A stretch of DNA of 64,000 bases from NCBI RefSeq assembly GCF_044761665.1, contig NZ_JBIWCW010000002.1, positions 62,001 to 126,000 of the forward strand. Reading direction: 5' to 3'. A program made the position numbers and the translations under genes. This document shows positions 36,312 to 45,384 of the stretch, piece by piece; position 1 is the stretch's first letter, and every line of letters begins with the position of its first letter. A model generated the notes under the pieces. It did no database searches. It saw nothing but the letters and a program-made list of their open reading frames with translations, and was not told the DNA's origin. The DNA comes from Peribacillus sp044761665 (GTDB lineage Bacteria > Bacillota > Bacilli > Bacillales > DSM-1321).

Positions 36312-36983
36312 ATGAAGGTCTTAGTGGTAGAAGACAACCTTTCACTATTAGAATCGATCAGGCAAATATTAGAGGATGAATATGAAGTCGATACCGCTGA
36401 TAATGGAGAAGAGGGCCTTTTTTTAGCTCAGCAAAGTATATACGATATCATACTTTTGGATGTAATGCTTCCGGGTATGGATGGATTCGAGATCATCCGC
36501 CAAATGAGGAGCGCTAAAATTGATACATGTGTCTTATTCTTAACCGCAAAAGATTCCCTGGAGGACCGTGTAAAGGGCTTGGAACTTGGAGGGGACGATT
36601 ATTTGGTGAAGCCCTTTCAAGCAGCCGAACTAAAGGCGAGGATACGGGCCCTTCTGCGCAGGAGTGGAATTATTTCACTTGAGCAGGGCTTGAAATATCG
36701 AGGAATCGACTTATTGGAGAGGGAAAAAGATATTCTAGTAGACGGCGAGCCGGTAAAGTTAACGTTGAAACAATATGAGCTGCTCGAATATTTGATTCAA
36801 AATAAAGGAAAGATTTTAACCCGTGAACAGATTTTTGATCGGATTTGGGGGTTCGACTCCGATACGACGATTGCCATCGTTGAAGTGTTTGTGCACCATT
36901 TAAGAAAGAAACTAGAACCCTTTCAATACCATAAGGATATCCAGACTGTCCGGGGGATTGGCTATATGTTAAAACAACCGTAA
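36312..36983 (+). CDS. OmpR-family response regulator
   Basis: 223 residues from ATG at 36312 (GGGAGG nine bases upstream; the preceding TTG is not needed). The receiver domain has acidic pocket VVEDN, phospho-acceptor Asp in IILLDVMLPGMDG, Thr in LFLTAKDS and Lys in YLVKPFQ. The C-terminal winged helix shows LTLKQYELLEYLIQNKGKILTREQI and VRGIGYML. It pairs with the histidine kinase 11 bases downstream. Target genes unknown; the nearest candidate is the nucleoside transporter, but nothing in the sequence links them. Confidence 0.94.
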   Translation: MKVLVVEDNLSLLESIRQILEDEYEVDTADNGEEGLFLAQQSIYDIILLDVMLPGMDGFEIIRQMRSAKIDTCVLFLTAKDSLEDRVKGLELGGDDYLVKPFQAAELKARIRALLRRSGIISLEQGLKYRGIDLLEREKDILVDGEPVKLTLKQYELLEYLIQNKGKILTREQIFDRIWGFDSDTTIAIVEVFVHHLRKKLEPFQYHKDIQTVRGIGYMLKQP

Positions 36984-36994
36984 GGGAGAATCGC

Positions 36995-38224
36995 ATGTTT
37001 CAAAAAACGAGGCTTCAATTAACCCTTTTAAATTCAATTGTCTTCATTGTTCTTATTGCCATATTAAGCAGAACGATATATTTCTATACAGAAACCCAGA
37101 TTTACAGGGAGGTTAATGATTCATTACTTGAACAAAGGCTGGGAGGCATGCCGGGTGGAAACCGACCTCCAGGTGAATTTCAATTAGGGCCAGGCCCGAG
37201 TGTGATCGTCTGGGGTCCGACCGAAACAATCATTGAGCCAAGATTAAACGAAGAGAGTTTCTTTAAGGTCAATGAATCGGAATTTTTCCCGAAAACCTTC
37301 GGTGAGATTGAAGAAATTTCAGTCGATGGGGCTACATATCGGGCGATTTCCACCCAGGTCGATACAGAGTATGGAAAAATGACCTGGCAATTCATACGGA
37401 ATGTAGATTCAGAAAAAGCCATGCTTAATCGTTTATTGCTCATTTTGATTATGGGCGGAGGAATGGGAAGCCTTTTGGCTATAGGGGCTGGATACCTTTT
37501 AGCGGGGAGGGCACTGATTCCGATAAAAAAATCGTGGGAGCAACAGCAACAGTTCGTTTCCGATGCTTCTCATGAAATCAGGACGCCCCTAGCTGTCATT
37601 CAATCGAGAGCGGACCTCTTATTTCAATCACCTTCTGCGACAATAGAGGAAAAGGCAGTTGATATCTCGATTATTTCTAAAGAAGTCCGGCGATTGAATA
37701 AGTTAGTTAATGGCCTTTTGATTTTGACTCGAACGGATTCGAACCAAATGGAGGTCAAGAAAGACAGCTTTTTCTTGGATGATTTAATTAACGAGATTGT
37801 CGAACAGTATACTGATATAGCTTCTTTCCAAAATAAAACGATGACTAGCTTTGCTTCCGAACAAGTTATGTTTTTTGGGGATAAAGAAAGGATTCATCAG
37901 TTACTGGTGATATTGGTAGATAACGCATTGAAGTTTACGGAGGAAGGCGGGAATATTTTTATATCGTGCGTCAAGAGTGCCTCGTCCATCATTCTTTCCG
38001 TAGAGGATGACGGAAAGGGGGTCCCTCAAGAGGAAATCTCGAAAATTTTTGATCGGTTTTATCAAGTGGAACAATCCCGCTCTTCGAACGAAGGCTCTGG
38101 ACTTGGTCTCTCTATCGCTAAATGGATTGTCCAATCACACCAAGGGACCATTAAAGTGACGAGCGAGGAAAATAAACGTACACGTTTCGACATAACATTC
38201 CCAAGAAATCAAAGGGATAAATGA
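36995..38224 (+). CDS. Membrane sensor histidine kinase
   Basis: 409 residues. TM1 (about 9-29), an extracellular sensor of ~115 residues that includes a Gly/Pro-rich stretch (MPGGNRPPGEFQLGPGPS), TM2 (about 147-170), HisKA with phospho-acceptor His about residue 193 in SDASHEIRTPL, then HATPase with N-box VDNALKFTEEGG, G1 EDDGKG, F-box FDRFYQ and G2 GSGLGLSIAK. Complete and intact. Signal unknown; the extracytoplasmic domain does not match a named sensor I recognise. Confidence 0.94.
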   Translation: MFQKTRLQLTLLNSIVFIVLIAILSRTIYFYTETQIYREVNDSLLEQRLGGMPGGNRPPGEFQLGPGPSVIVWGPTETIIEPRLNEESFFKVNESEFFPKTFGEIEEISVDGATYRAISTQVDTEYGKMTWQFIRNVDSEKAMLNRLLLILIMGGGMGSLLAIGAGYLLAGRALIPIKKSWEQQQQFVSDASHEIRTPLAVIQSRADLLFQSPSATIEEKAVDISIISKEVRRLNKLVNGLLILTRTDSNQMEVKKDSFFLDDLINEIVEQYTDIASFQNKTMTSFASEQVMFFGDKERIHQLLVILVDNALKFTEEGGNIFISCVKSASSIILSVEDDGKGVPQEEISKIFDRFYQVEQSRSSNEGSGLGLSIAKWIVQSHQGTIKVTSEENKRTRFDITFPRNQRDK

Positions 38225-38237
38225 TGAATGAAAAAGG

Positions 38238-38278
38238 CTCTGATTTCCCATTTAATTAATGGAAAGTTAGGGTCTTTT
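38238..38278 (+). terminator. Weak terminator after the histidine kinase
   Basis: CTGATTTCCCATT and AATGGAAAGTTAG pair imperfectly around TAATT; TTTT follows a few bases later. Confidence 0.4.
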
Positions 38279-38639
38279 GGATAATCCTTTTACTAAGATA
38301 ACTTTTATTTCATAGAGGGAAATGAAAAAAATCGAATAATTCAAAGCTTGATAGCGATATATGTTTCAATTTTTTAATCGTGCAAGCGATTATTGGCACA
38401 ATGATGTACCTGCAATAGGATACAAAAAAAGTGTAAAAAAAAGATATTGAAGCTGACAGTGGATCGGGTTACAGAAGGGGATTTACTGGTAATTTAAGTT
38501 AAATGTTAATCGGAAAAGGATAGTCAACTACGAGAAAAAGCTCTTCATGGACAGGGGTGGATATGGAGCCACGATAAAGGGAATGATTTAAAGAAAAGGT
38601 CGCTTACCATTTCATAATGATTAAATAGAAAAAATATTA
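38279..38639 (+). other. Gene-free interval upstream of nupC
   Basis: AT-rich with stops in all frames. No tRNA, riboswitch or repeat is recognised. The nupC promoter and a cre-like site follow it. Confidence 0.4.
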
Positions 38640-38668
38640 TTGCACTAAAAAAATTATTAGTATAGTAT
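38640..38668 (+). promoter_or_regulatory. Candidate sigma-A promoter of nupC
   Basis: TTGCAC (38640-38645) and TAGTAT (38663-38668) with a 17-base spacer. Confidence 0.5.
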
Positions 38669-38708
38669 ATAAAATTGAAGAGGTACGGACAAGATATTTT
38701 GGCTAAAA

Positions 38709-38724
38709 GAGAAAACGCTTGCAT
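38709..38724 (+). promoter_or_regulatory. cre-like site in the nupC leader
   Basis: AGAAAACGCTTGCA within this interval differs from the cre core TGAAAACGCTTTCA at two positions. About 35 bases downstream of the predicted transcription start, it is placed for CcpA roadblock repression. Confidence 0.6.
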
Positions 38725-38788
38725 AATTCTTTAAGGTACCAGTTATTAATGTAAAATAAATTAAATTCACCTAAGTGGAGGCCGCATA

Positions 38789-39967
38789 ATGAAATTTCTG
38801 ATAGCAATTTTAGGGCTGATCGTTGTTTTTGGACTTGCTTTATTAGTGAGCAGTGACCGTAAGAAGGTCAAAGTTAAACCAATCATCTTAATGATTGTGA
38901 TACAGCTTATATTGACGTATATATTATTGAATACGAAGTTTGGTCTTGTGATTATCAATGCCATTGCTGACGCATTTGGAATGCTTTTGAAATGGGCTAA
39001 TGAAGGCGTAACATTCGTCTTCGGCGGAATCGTCAATGAAGGAGCGTCACCCTTCTTTTTAAATGTACTTCTTCCGATCGTGTTCATTTCTGCCTTGATT
39101 GGGATCTTACAGTATCTAAAGATCCTGCCGTTTATTATGAAGTGGATTGGTTTACTGATCAGTAAGATAAATGGAATGGGTAAACTGGAATCTTATAATG
39201 CGGTTGCTTCTGCTATCGTTGGTCAATCAGAGGTTTTCATCACGTTGAAAAAGCAGCTAGGAGCCATACCGCCTTCACGTATGTATACGCTTTGTGCTTC
39301 TGCCATGTCCACGGTATCCATGTCGATTGTAGGGGCATACATGACCATGGTCGAACCAAGGTATGTTGTGACGGCAATCGTTATTAACATGTTTGGCGGA
39401 TTTATTATTTCTTCGATTATTAACCCATACACGGTGTCCGAAGAAGAGGATATCCTTGCTGTTGAAGAAGGGGAAGAAAAGCAATCTTTCTTCGAAATGC
39501 TTGGAGAATATATCATGGATGGATTTAAAGTGGCAATAACAGTTGCGGCCATGTTAATAGGTTTTGTCGCTTTGATTGCGGGTATCAACAGCTTATTCGA
39601 TCTGGTACTAGGTATCAGCTTCCAAGAAATACTAGGGTATATCTTCGCACCGTTTGCATTCATCATGGGTGTACCGATGTCGGAAATTGTATCTGCAGGT
39701 GGAATCATGGCTACGAAATTAGTTACGAATGAATTTGTTGCCATGCTGAGTTTAGCGGATGCAGGGTTTAGTGAGAGGACTTTGGGAATCGTATCGGTAT
39801 TCTTGGTATCATTTGCAAACTTCTCATCAATCGGGATTATTGCAGGTGCAGTCAAAGGTTTAAATGAAAAGCAAGGGAACGTTGTGGCTCGATTTGGCTT
39901 GAAGTTACTTTATGGTGCGACGCTTGTCAGCATTCTTTCAGCCATCATTGTCAGCGTCATCCTTTAA
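38789..39967 (+). CDS. nupC: Concentrative nucleoside transporter (NupC/CNT)
   Basis: 392 residues, usual CNT length, with about ten hydrophobic segments. Family motifs: VFGGIVNEGASPFFLNVLLP (here diverged), SYNAVASAIVGQSEVFITLK with the nucleoside- and cation-binding Gln-Ser-Glu, SMSIVGAYMTMVEPRYVV, and the late TNEFVAML and SFANFSSIGIIAG. It imports pyrimidine and adenosine-type nucleosides with H+ or Na+. GGAGG before ATG. Monocistronic, probably catabolite repressed. Confidence 0.93.
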   Translation: MKFLIAILGLIVVFGLALLVSSDRKKVKVKPIILMIVIQLILTYILLNTKFGLVIINAIADAFGMLLKWANEGVTFVFGGIVNEGASPFFLNVLLPIVFISALIGILQYLKILPFIMKWIGLLISKINGMGKLESYNAVASAIVGQSEVFITLKKQLGAIPPSRMYTLCASAMSTVSMSIVGAYMTMVEPRYVVTAIVINMFGGFIISSIINPYTVSEEEDILAVEEGEEKQSFFEMLGEYIMDGFKVAITVAAMLIGFVALIAGINSLFDLVLGISFQEILGYIFAPFAFIMGVPMSEIVSAGGIMATKLVTNEFVAMLSLADAGFSERTLGIVSVFLVSFANFSSIGIIAGAVKGLNEKQGNVVARFGLKLLYGATLVSILSAIIVSVIL

Positions 39968-39994
39968 TGCATTTCTTGATAATAAATGATGATG

Positions 39995-40028
39995 AAAGGC
40001 ACTTAGGACAAATCCTAAGTGCCTTTTT
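39995..40028 (+). terminator. nupC terminator
   Basis: Perfect 14-bp stem AAAGGCACTTAGGA / TCCTAAGTGCCTTT around CAAA, then a T-run. Confidence 0.9.
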
Positions 40029-40124
40029 ATTGGCTTAGTATTAAATTTTCATGGGAATAGAAGGGTTTTATTGTTAGGATATGTAATAATATAACAGAAT
40101 AAATAGTCGGAGAGGATGCTATGT

Positions 40125-41084
40125 ATGACGGGGAATGAAAGAGAGGTAGCTACTTTTGCAGGGGGGTGCTTCTGGTGTATGGTGGCTCCCTTTGATGAAA
40201 TGGATGGAATGATAAAGGTGATGTCCGGCTATACAGGTGGAACGACTATCAATCCAAGATACAAGCAAGTGATTTCAGGGCAGACCGATCATGTAGAAGC
40301 GGTTCAGATGGTATTTGATCCAAGCCTCATATCTTATAAAGAGTTACTCCGGGTTTTCTGGCAGCAGATTGATCCCACCGATGAAGGTGGTCAATTTTCG
40401 GACAGGGGTAAGCAATATAGATCTGTGATTTTTTATCATAACGAGCGTCAAAGACAAGAAGCTGAGGAATCCAAGAAAGAAATAAGAGAGAGCAATCGAT
40501 TCAATGAGCCGATTGTAACGAGCATTGTACCGGCAATGGAGTTTCATGAAGCCGAGGAATATCATCAAGACTTCTACAGAAAGAATCAATTTCGATATGC
40601 CTTGTACCGCAAAGGTTCAGGCCGGGATGCTTTCTTAAAAGAAAACTGGCCCGAAGATCGAACCCACCTTAAAGAAATCTTAACGGAAAGTCAGTTTTAC
40701 GTTACACAGGAAAATGGCACAGAGCCGCCTTTTGATAATGAATATTGGGATCACTTCAAAGAAGGCATTTATGTGGATGTCGTTTCTGGAGAGCCCCTAT
40801 TCAGTTCCAAGAATAAGTATGATAGCGGTTGTGGATGGCCAAGTTTTACAAAGCCCATCATGTCCGCAAGTGTCCATGAAAAAATTGACCTAAGTTACCG
40901 GTCTACTCGTACTGAGGTAAGAAGCAGGGAAGGAGATTCGCATCTTGGACATGTATTTCCGGATGGGCCGGCACCACAAGGTAATCGTTACTGTATCAAT
41001 TCGGCAGCCCTCCGGTTCATTCCTAAAAGTGAAATGGAACAGGAAGGGTACGGAGACCTATTATTGCTATTCCGAATGAAATGA
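40125..41084 (+). CDS. msrAB: Bifunctional peptide methionine sulfoxide reductase MsrA-MsrB
   Basis: 319 residues from ATG at 40125 (GGAGAGG nine bases upstream; the ATG at 40116 abuts the site). The MsrA domain has the catalytic motif GGCFWCMVAPF and reduces Met-S-sulfoxide. The MsrB domain has DSGCGWPSF, RSREGDSHLGHVF and catalytic Cys in RYCINSAALRF, and reduces Met-R-sulfoxide. The zinc-binding CxxC pairs found in many MsrB are absent, as is common in A-B fusions. Cytosolic oxidative-damage repair. A STAS-domain stress protein follows at 24 bases. Confidence 0.95.
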   Translation: MTGNEREVATFAGGCFWCMVAPFDEMDGMIKVMSGYTGGTTINPRYKQVISGQTDHVEAVQMVFDPSLISYKELLRVFWQQIDPTDEGGQFSDRGKQYRSVIFYHNERQRQEAEESKKEIRESNRFNEPIVTSIVPAMEFHEAEEYHQDFYRKNQFRYALYRKGSGRDAFLKENWPEDRTHLKEILTESQFYVTQENGTEPPFDNEYWDHFKEGIYVDVVSGEPLFSSKNKYDSGCGWPSFTKPIMSASVHEKIDLSYRSTRTEVRSREGDSHLGHVFPDGPAPQGNRYCINSAALRFIPKSEMEQEGYGDLLLLFRMK

Positions 41085-41108
41085 TGTTGTTGAGAGATAG
41101 GAGAATAC

Positions 41109-41999
41109 ATGATGAATCATGCTAATGAATTGTTATATCGCTATATTATGGACCACTCTTCCACGATTACAGAAAGGTGGTTGGCTTTACGTGAAAAAGT
41201 GGATGGATCCATTTATTCGGTAGACAATCATGATGAAGTGGAAGCGCTTCTCAGAAAACAAAATACACTGACCATAAAGACCGTAACAAGCATCTTACTG
41301 GATGACCAAACTATTTTCATGGAAAATATGGAAAATTGGGCATTAATTGTTGCGAAAAGCAGGGTTGACTTCGAAACCCCCATATACGAAGTGTTAGATG
41401 CCCTCAATAAAGTACGAGTAACATATTGGACCTTTATGAAGGATTATATGTTACAGGAGGAACCGGCAGTCACGAAGGAGATGATTATCCAGTGGAGCGA
41501 CTTGATTCATGCGGCTTTTGACCAGTTGAACCGTGAGTTTACCGAACAGTACTACAGGTTGACGGAAAAGAAGTTAATAGCTCAACAGGAAATAATTAAT
41601 GAAATCGGTGCGCCAGTGATTCCGATTGTTGATGCTATTGCGGTATTACCTTTAATCGGAGAAATTGATACATTTAGGGCAAAGGAAATTTTGAATTTGA
41701 CTCCATCTAAATGTATTGAACGAAACGTTTCTCATTTATTTATCGATTTATCCGGTGTTTCATTTTTAGACACGATGGTAGCCCATCAAATTTACCAATT
41801 GATCAGCACCTTGAATTTGTTGGGCATTGAAGCGACGATTTCCGGGATACGCCCTGAGGTCGCACAGACATCCATTCAGCTTGATGTTGACTTCAGTCAC
41901 GTTCGAACTCACAGCACCCTCAAACAAGCACTCATTAAACAAGGGATTAAACTATACGAAAAGAATGAAAAAATGAATAAAAAGAACCAAACTCCATAA
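41109..41999 (+). CDS. RsbR-family stressosome protein with STAS domain
   Basis: 296 residues. A variable N-terminal non-haem-globin-like helical domain (~1-150) joins a C-terminal STAS domain by a helix. The STAS phosphorylation loop LIDLSGVSFLDTMVAHQI keeps the threonine that RsbT phosphorylates in RsbRA (Thr171 position), and GIRPEVAQTSIQLDVD keeps the second (Thr205 position). Such co-antagonists form the stressosome that releases RsbT and activates sigma-B. No rsbS or rsbT is adjacent, so this is an orphan paralogue of the RsbRB-RsbRD type. Probably cotranscribed with msrAB. Confidence 0.88.
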   Translation: MMNHANELLYRYIMDHSSTITERWLALREKVDGSIYSVDNHDEVEALLRKQNTLTIKTVTSILLDDQTIFMENMENWALIVAKSRVDFETPIYEVLDALNKVRVTYWTFMKDYMLQEEPAVTKEMIIQWSDLIHAAFDQLNREFTEQYYRLTEKKLIAQQEIINEIGAPVIPIVDAIAVLPLIGEIDTFRAKEILNLTPSKCIERNVSHLFIDLSGVSFLDTMVAHQIYQLISTLNLLGIEATISGIRPEVAQTSIQLDVDFSHVRTHSTLKQALIKQGIKLYEKNEKMNKKNQTP

Positions 42000-42017
42000 T
42001 GGAATTTGGTCCTTTTT
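41985..42017. terminator. Bidirectional terminator
   Basis: ACCAAACTCC and GGAATTTGGT pair around ATAAT, with T-run to the right and A-run to the left. It overlaps the end of the RsbR-like gene and precedes the glnS stop. Confidence 0.8.
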
Positions 42018-42025
42018 AATGCTTT

Positions 42026-43678
42026 TTATAATTTGAATGAACTTTTCAAGCCAACGATTTGATTGAAGACAAGTTGATTGGATGAAGTAAGTTTCGGATC
42101 AACATTGTAATAGCCATGTCTGAAGAACTGGAATTTATCCTGTGGCTTAACGTCTTTCATGTTAGGCTCAACGAATCCTTGTAAAATCTCAATGGATTCA
42201 GGGTTCACACGCTCTAAAAATGATTTTTCCTCTTCCTCGCTGTCCTCGTTATCCAAGATGAGAGGTTGGAAGTTACGGAACTCTGCCGAAACGGCTTGTG
42301 TAGCTTCGACCCAGTGAAGCGTACCCTTCACCTTACGACCAGTGAAACCAGATCCGCTTTTTGTTTCAACATCGTATGTGCAGTGAAGCTCAATGACATT
42401 TCCAGCTTCATCCTTTATGACTTCTTCGCATTTAATGAAATAAGCGTGTTTTAAACGCACTTCATTACCCGGGAAAAGACGGAAATACTTTTTCGGTGGG
42501 TTCTCCATGAAGTCGTCTTGTTCGATGTATATTTCACGTGAAAATGGAATTTGTCGTGTACCCATCTCAGGAACTTCGGGATTGATTTCCGCTTCCAACA
42601 TTTCAACTTCACCTTCAGGATAGTTGGTGATGATGACTTTAAGTGGTTTTAGAACACCCATGGTGCGGGGAGCCTTCAACTTTAAATCTTCACGTACAAA
42701 GTGATCGAGCATTTGTGAATCGACTACGCCGCTGGTTTTTGCCACACCTATTTCTTGGCAGAAGGCACGGATGGCTTCTGGGGTATAGCCTCGTCTCCGT
42801 AAGCCGGAGATAGTCGGCATGCGTGGATCATCCCAGCCATCGACAAAACTTTCATCGACAAGCTGTTTCAATTTACGCTTACTCATTACCGTATTCGTCA
42901 GATTTAAACGGCCAAATTCATATTGGTGCGGTTTGCTTTCCATTTCACAATTGTCAACAATCCAATCATAAAGGGGACGTTGATCCTCGAACTCCAGCGT
43001 ACATATAGAGTGAGTGACCCCCTCGATGGCATCTTCAATTGGGTGGGCAAATGCATACATTGGATAAATGCACCATTTATCTCCAGTGTTGTGATGCTCC
43101 GTATGGGAGATACGGTAAATAACCGGGTCCCGTAGGTTAATGTTTGGCGAGCTCATATCAATTTTTGCCCGCAATACTTTTGTGCCATTCTCAAATTCAC
43201 CATTGCGCATTTTTTCAAATAGCTCAAGGTTTTCCTCAACCGTTCTATTGCGGTAAGGGCTGTCTTTACCAGGCTCCGTTAACGATCCACGGTATTCACG
43301 GATTTGGTCTGCATTTAGGTCATCAACATAGGCTAGACCTTTCGTGATAAGCAATACAGCCTTTTTGTACATTTCATCAAAATAATTGGAAGCGAAGAAA
43401 AGGTTATCCCACTCATAACCAAGCCATTTGACATCTTCTTTGATGGAATTGACATACTCAATATCTTCCTTCAATGGGTTTGTATCATCGAAACGCAGGT
43501 TCGTTTTACCATTGAATTCATCAGCCACTCCAAAATTCAGTATGATGGATTTTGCGTGCCCGATATGTAAGTAGCCGTTTGGCTCGGGAGGGAAGCGGGT
43601 GATGATATGATCATGTTTTCCGGACTCTAAATCGTCGTTTATGATGTTTTTAATAAAATTTGAAGAGTTATGTTCCAA
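42026..43678 (-). CDS. glnS: Glutaminyl-tRNA synthetase
   Basis: 550 residues, standard bacterial GlnRS length. It charges tRNA-Gln directly with glutamine. Class I signatures: FPPEPNGYLHIGHAKS (HIGH) and the KMSKS-type VMSKRKL. GlnRS, not GluRS, is shown by the YIEQDDFMENPPKKYFRLFPG region and the two beta-barrel anticodon-binding domain, intact to SSNQLVFNQIVGLK. TTG start with GAGG about ten bases upstream; no T-box leader is visible. Most Bacillus form Gln-tRNA through GatCAB and lack glnS, so this gene is notable. Base composition does not stand out by eye. Confidence 0.95.
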   Translation of the reverse strand: MEHNSSNFIKNIINDDLESGKHDHIITRFPPEPNGYLHIGHAKSIILNFGVADEFNGKTNLRFDDTNPLKEDIEYVNSIKEDVKWLGYEWDNLFFASNYFDEMYKKAVLLITKGLAYVDDLNADQIREYRGSLTEPGKDSPYRNRTVEENLELFEKMRNGEFENGTKVLRAKIDMSSPNINLRDPVIYRISHTEHHNTGDKWCIYPMYAFAHPIEDAIEGVTHSICTLEFEDQRPLYDWIVDNCEMESKPHQYEFGRLNLTNTVMSKRKLKQLVDESFVDGWDDPRMPTISGLRRRGYTPEAIRAFCQEIGVAKTSGVVDSQMLDHFVREDLKLKAPRTMGVLKPLKVIITNYPEGEVEMLEAEINPEVPEMGTRQIPFSREIYIEQDDFMENPPKKYFRLFPGNEVRLKHAYFIKCEEVIKDEAGNVIELHCTYDVETKSGSGFTGRKVKGTLHWVEATQAVSAEFRNFQPLILDNEDSEEEEKSFLERVNPESIEILQGFVEPNMKDVKPQDKFQFFRHGYYNVDPKLTSSNQLVFNQIVGLKSSFKL

Positions 43679-43890
43679 CAGAATTCGACCTCTTTCATTT
43701 ATATACTTCTTTTAATTTTACCTGTATATATACCATAAATACAGACATTTTTCCATGATAGAGCCGGAATGGGGAGATAAGGACATGTTCTGTACAATTC
43801 ATCTAGTATTTAGTTTGTGCATCTGGGCAGAATATATCCCTGAAACTTTGAAAGTAGTCCCTAAATCTATATAACTAGTATCAGGTTAAG

Positions 43891-43926
43891 AAAAGAAGCA
43901 ATGCAGAAACTTTTCTGCATTGCTTC
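43891..43926 (-). terminator. Terminator of the amino-acid ABC operon
   Basis: On the minus strand GAAGCAATGCAGAAA pairs with TTTCTGCATTGCTTC around a very short loop, followed by TTTTCTT. Confidence 0.88.
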
Positions 43927-43939
43927 GGGATGACATTGA

Positions 43940-44680
43940 TTAAAATACCGTTGTTTGTAAAAATTCCTTCGTCCGTTCTTCTTTTGGGTTGGTGAAAAAT
44001 TCAGCTGGAGGACCACTTTCGATGACCCGCCCATTGTGCATGAAGACAATCCAATCGCCAACTTCACGGGCAAAGCTCATCTCATGGGTCACGACGACCA
44101 TCGTCATTCCTTCGATGGCAAGTTCTTTCATCGTGGATAACACTTCACCGACGAGTTCAGGATCGAGGGCGGAAGTGGGCTCATCAAAGAGCAGGATGTC
44201 AGGCTTCATGGCTAGAGCCCGGGCGATGGCAACACGCTGTTTTTGCCCACCGGACAGTTTGCTTGGATAGACATCCGCTTTATCCGAGAGTCCCACTTTA
44301 ACCAATAATTCTTTTGCTTCCTTGATGGCTTGGGATTTAGGGATCTTCTTAACATGAGTTGGCGCTTCTATGATGTTCTCGAGTACGGTCATATGTGGGA
44401 AAAGATAAAAATGCTGAAAGACCATGCCCACTTTTTCACGAATTTTATTAATATCCTGGTTACCAGGCTTAATTTCCGTTCCCTCAATCAGAATCTGTCC
44501 GCTGTCCTTTTTCTCTAAATAATTAAGGCAACGGAGCAATGTACTTTTACCGGAACCACTAGGGCCTATCAGACAGACGACATCGCTATCCAGAACCTTC
44601 ATGTCAATATCCTTAAGGACATGTAGGTCTCCATATGATTTATTTAAGTTCCTTATGCGAATCATTTCTTTTTGTTCCAT
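43940..44680 (-). CDS. Polar amino-acid ABC transporter ATP-binding protein
   Basis: 246 residues from ATG at 44680 (AGGGGG eight bases upstream; the TTG at 44686 is less likely). Walker A GPSGSGKST, Q-loop MVFQHFYLFPH, signature LSGGQKQR, Walker B ILLFDEPTSALDPE, switch His in VVTHEMSFA. Length and motifs are those of GlnQ/ArtP-type ATPases. It is the third gene of a binding protein-permease-ATPase operon. Confidence 0.93.
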   Translation of the reverse strand: MEQKEMIRIRNLNKSYGDLHVLKDIDMKVLDSDVVCLIGPSGSGKSTLLRCLNYLEKKDSGQILIEGTEIKPGNQDINKIREKVGMVFQHFYLFPHMTVLENIIEAPTHVKKIPKSQAIKEAKELLVKVGLSDKADVYPSKLSGGQKQRVAIARALAMKPDILLFDEPTSALDPELVGEVLSTMKELAIEGMTMVVVTHEMSFAREVGDWIVFMHNGRVIESGPPAEFFTNPKEERTKEFLQTTVF

Positions 44681-44692
44681 TTTCAATTCCCC

Positions 44693-45358
44693 CTATCGAT
44701 CACTTATGGACAATTTCTTTTCGAATGCATTGACGGTTATGGTTAAGATGGCCACAAGTATCAAGTAATAAACAGCTACAATCAGTAGGTAAGTCATTTC
44801 ATCAAAATTATTTGAACCTAATGTGGTGGCTACATTGAAGAGCTCATTCATCGAGATGAATGCGGCCAGTGAAGAATCCTTAAGGCCAATGATGAATTGA
44901 TTGCCTAGTGGCGGTAGTGCACGGCGGAAGGCTTGTGGTAAAATAATCCTTCTTAATGTTAGGGACCTGCTCATACCTAGTGAACGTCCAGCCTCCATCT
45001 GTCCTTTATCGATGGATTGAATGGTTCCGCGTAAGATTTCGGAAATATAAGCCCCGTTATGGAAGGCGAGGGCAAGGGAAGCTGCCCAGAAATCGGGAAG
45101 CAGGAAGATGTTGCTTATACCAAAGTAGAGGATGAATATTTGGACGATCAATGGCGTGCCTCGGACAAGGAAAACATACGCATCTGATATCCAGGCAAGA
45201 ATTTTTATATTAGAAATTTTTAAGAGTGCAAAAAGTAATCCAATGACGGTCCCTACTAAAATGGATACGACAGTAAGCTCCAAGGTTAGGAGCATGGCTC
45301 GGATGAACACATCCGAAGAACTAAATAATGTATCAAAAAAATGTGAAAAACTTGGCAA
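44693..45358 (-). CDS. Polar amino-acid ABC transporter permease
   Basis: 221 residues, five transmembrane helices. TTG start with AAGGGAG upstream. HisM/GlnP family features: FLVRGTPLIVQIFILYFG, GAYISEILRGTIQSIDKGQMEAGRSLGMS (EAA coupling loop) and LPPLGNQFIIGLKDSSLA. A single permease gene implies a homodimeric channel. Confidence 0.93.
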   Translation of the reverse strand: MPSFSHFFDTLFSSSDVFIRAMLLTLELTVVSILVGTVIGLLFALLKISNIKILAWISDAYVFLVRGTPLIVQIFILYFGISNIFLLPDFWAASLALAFHNGAYISEILRGTIQSIDKGQMEAGRSLGMSRSLTLRRIILPQAFRRALPPLGNQFIIGLKDSSLAAFISMNELFNVATTLGSNNFDEMTYLLIVAVYYLILVAILTITVNAFEKKLSISDR

Positions 45359-45384
45359 TGTGACAACTCCCTTTCTTTCAATCT

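Noticed and set aside
43679..43890. T-box leader upstream of glnS
   Set aside because: No specifier stem, T-box sequence or terminator/antiterminator pair is visible there.
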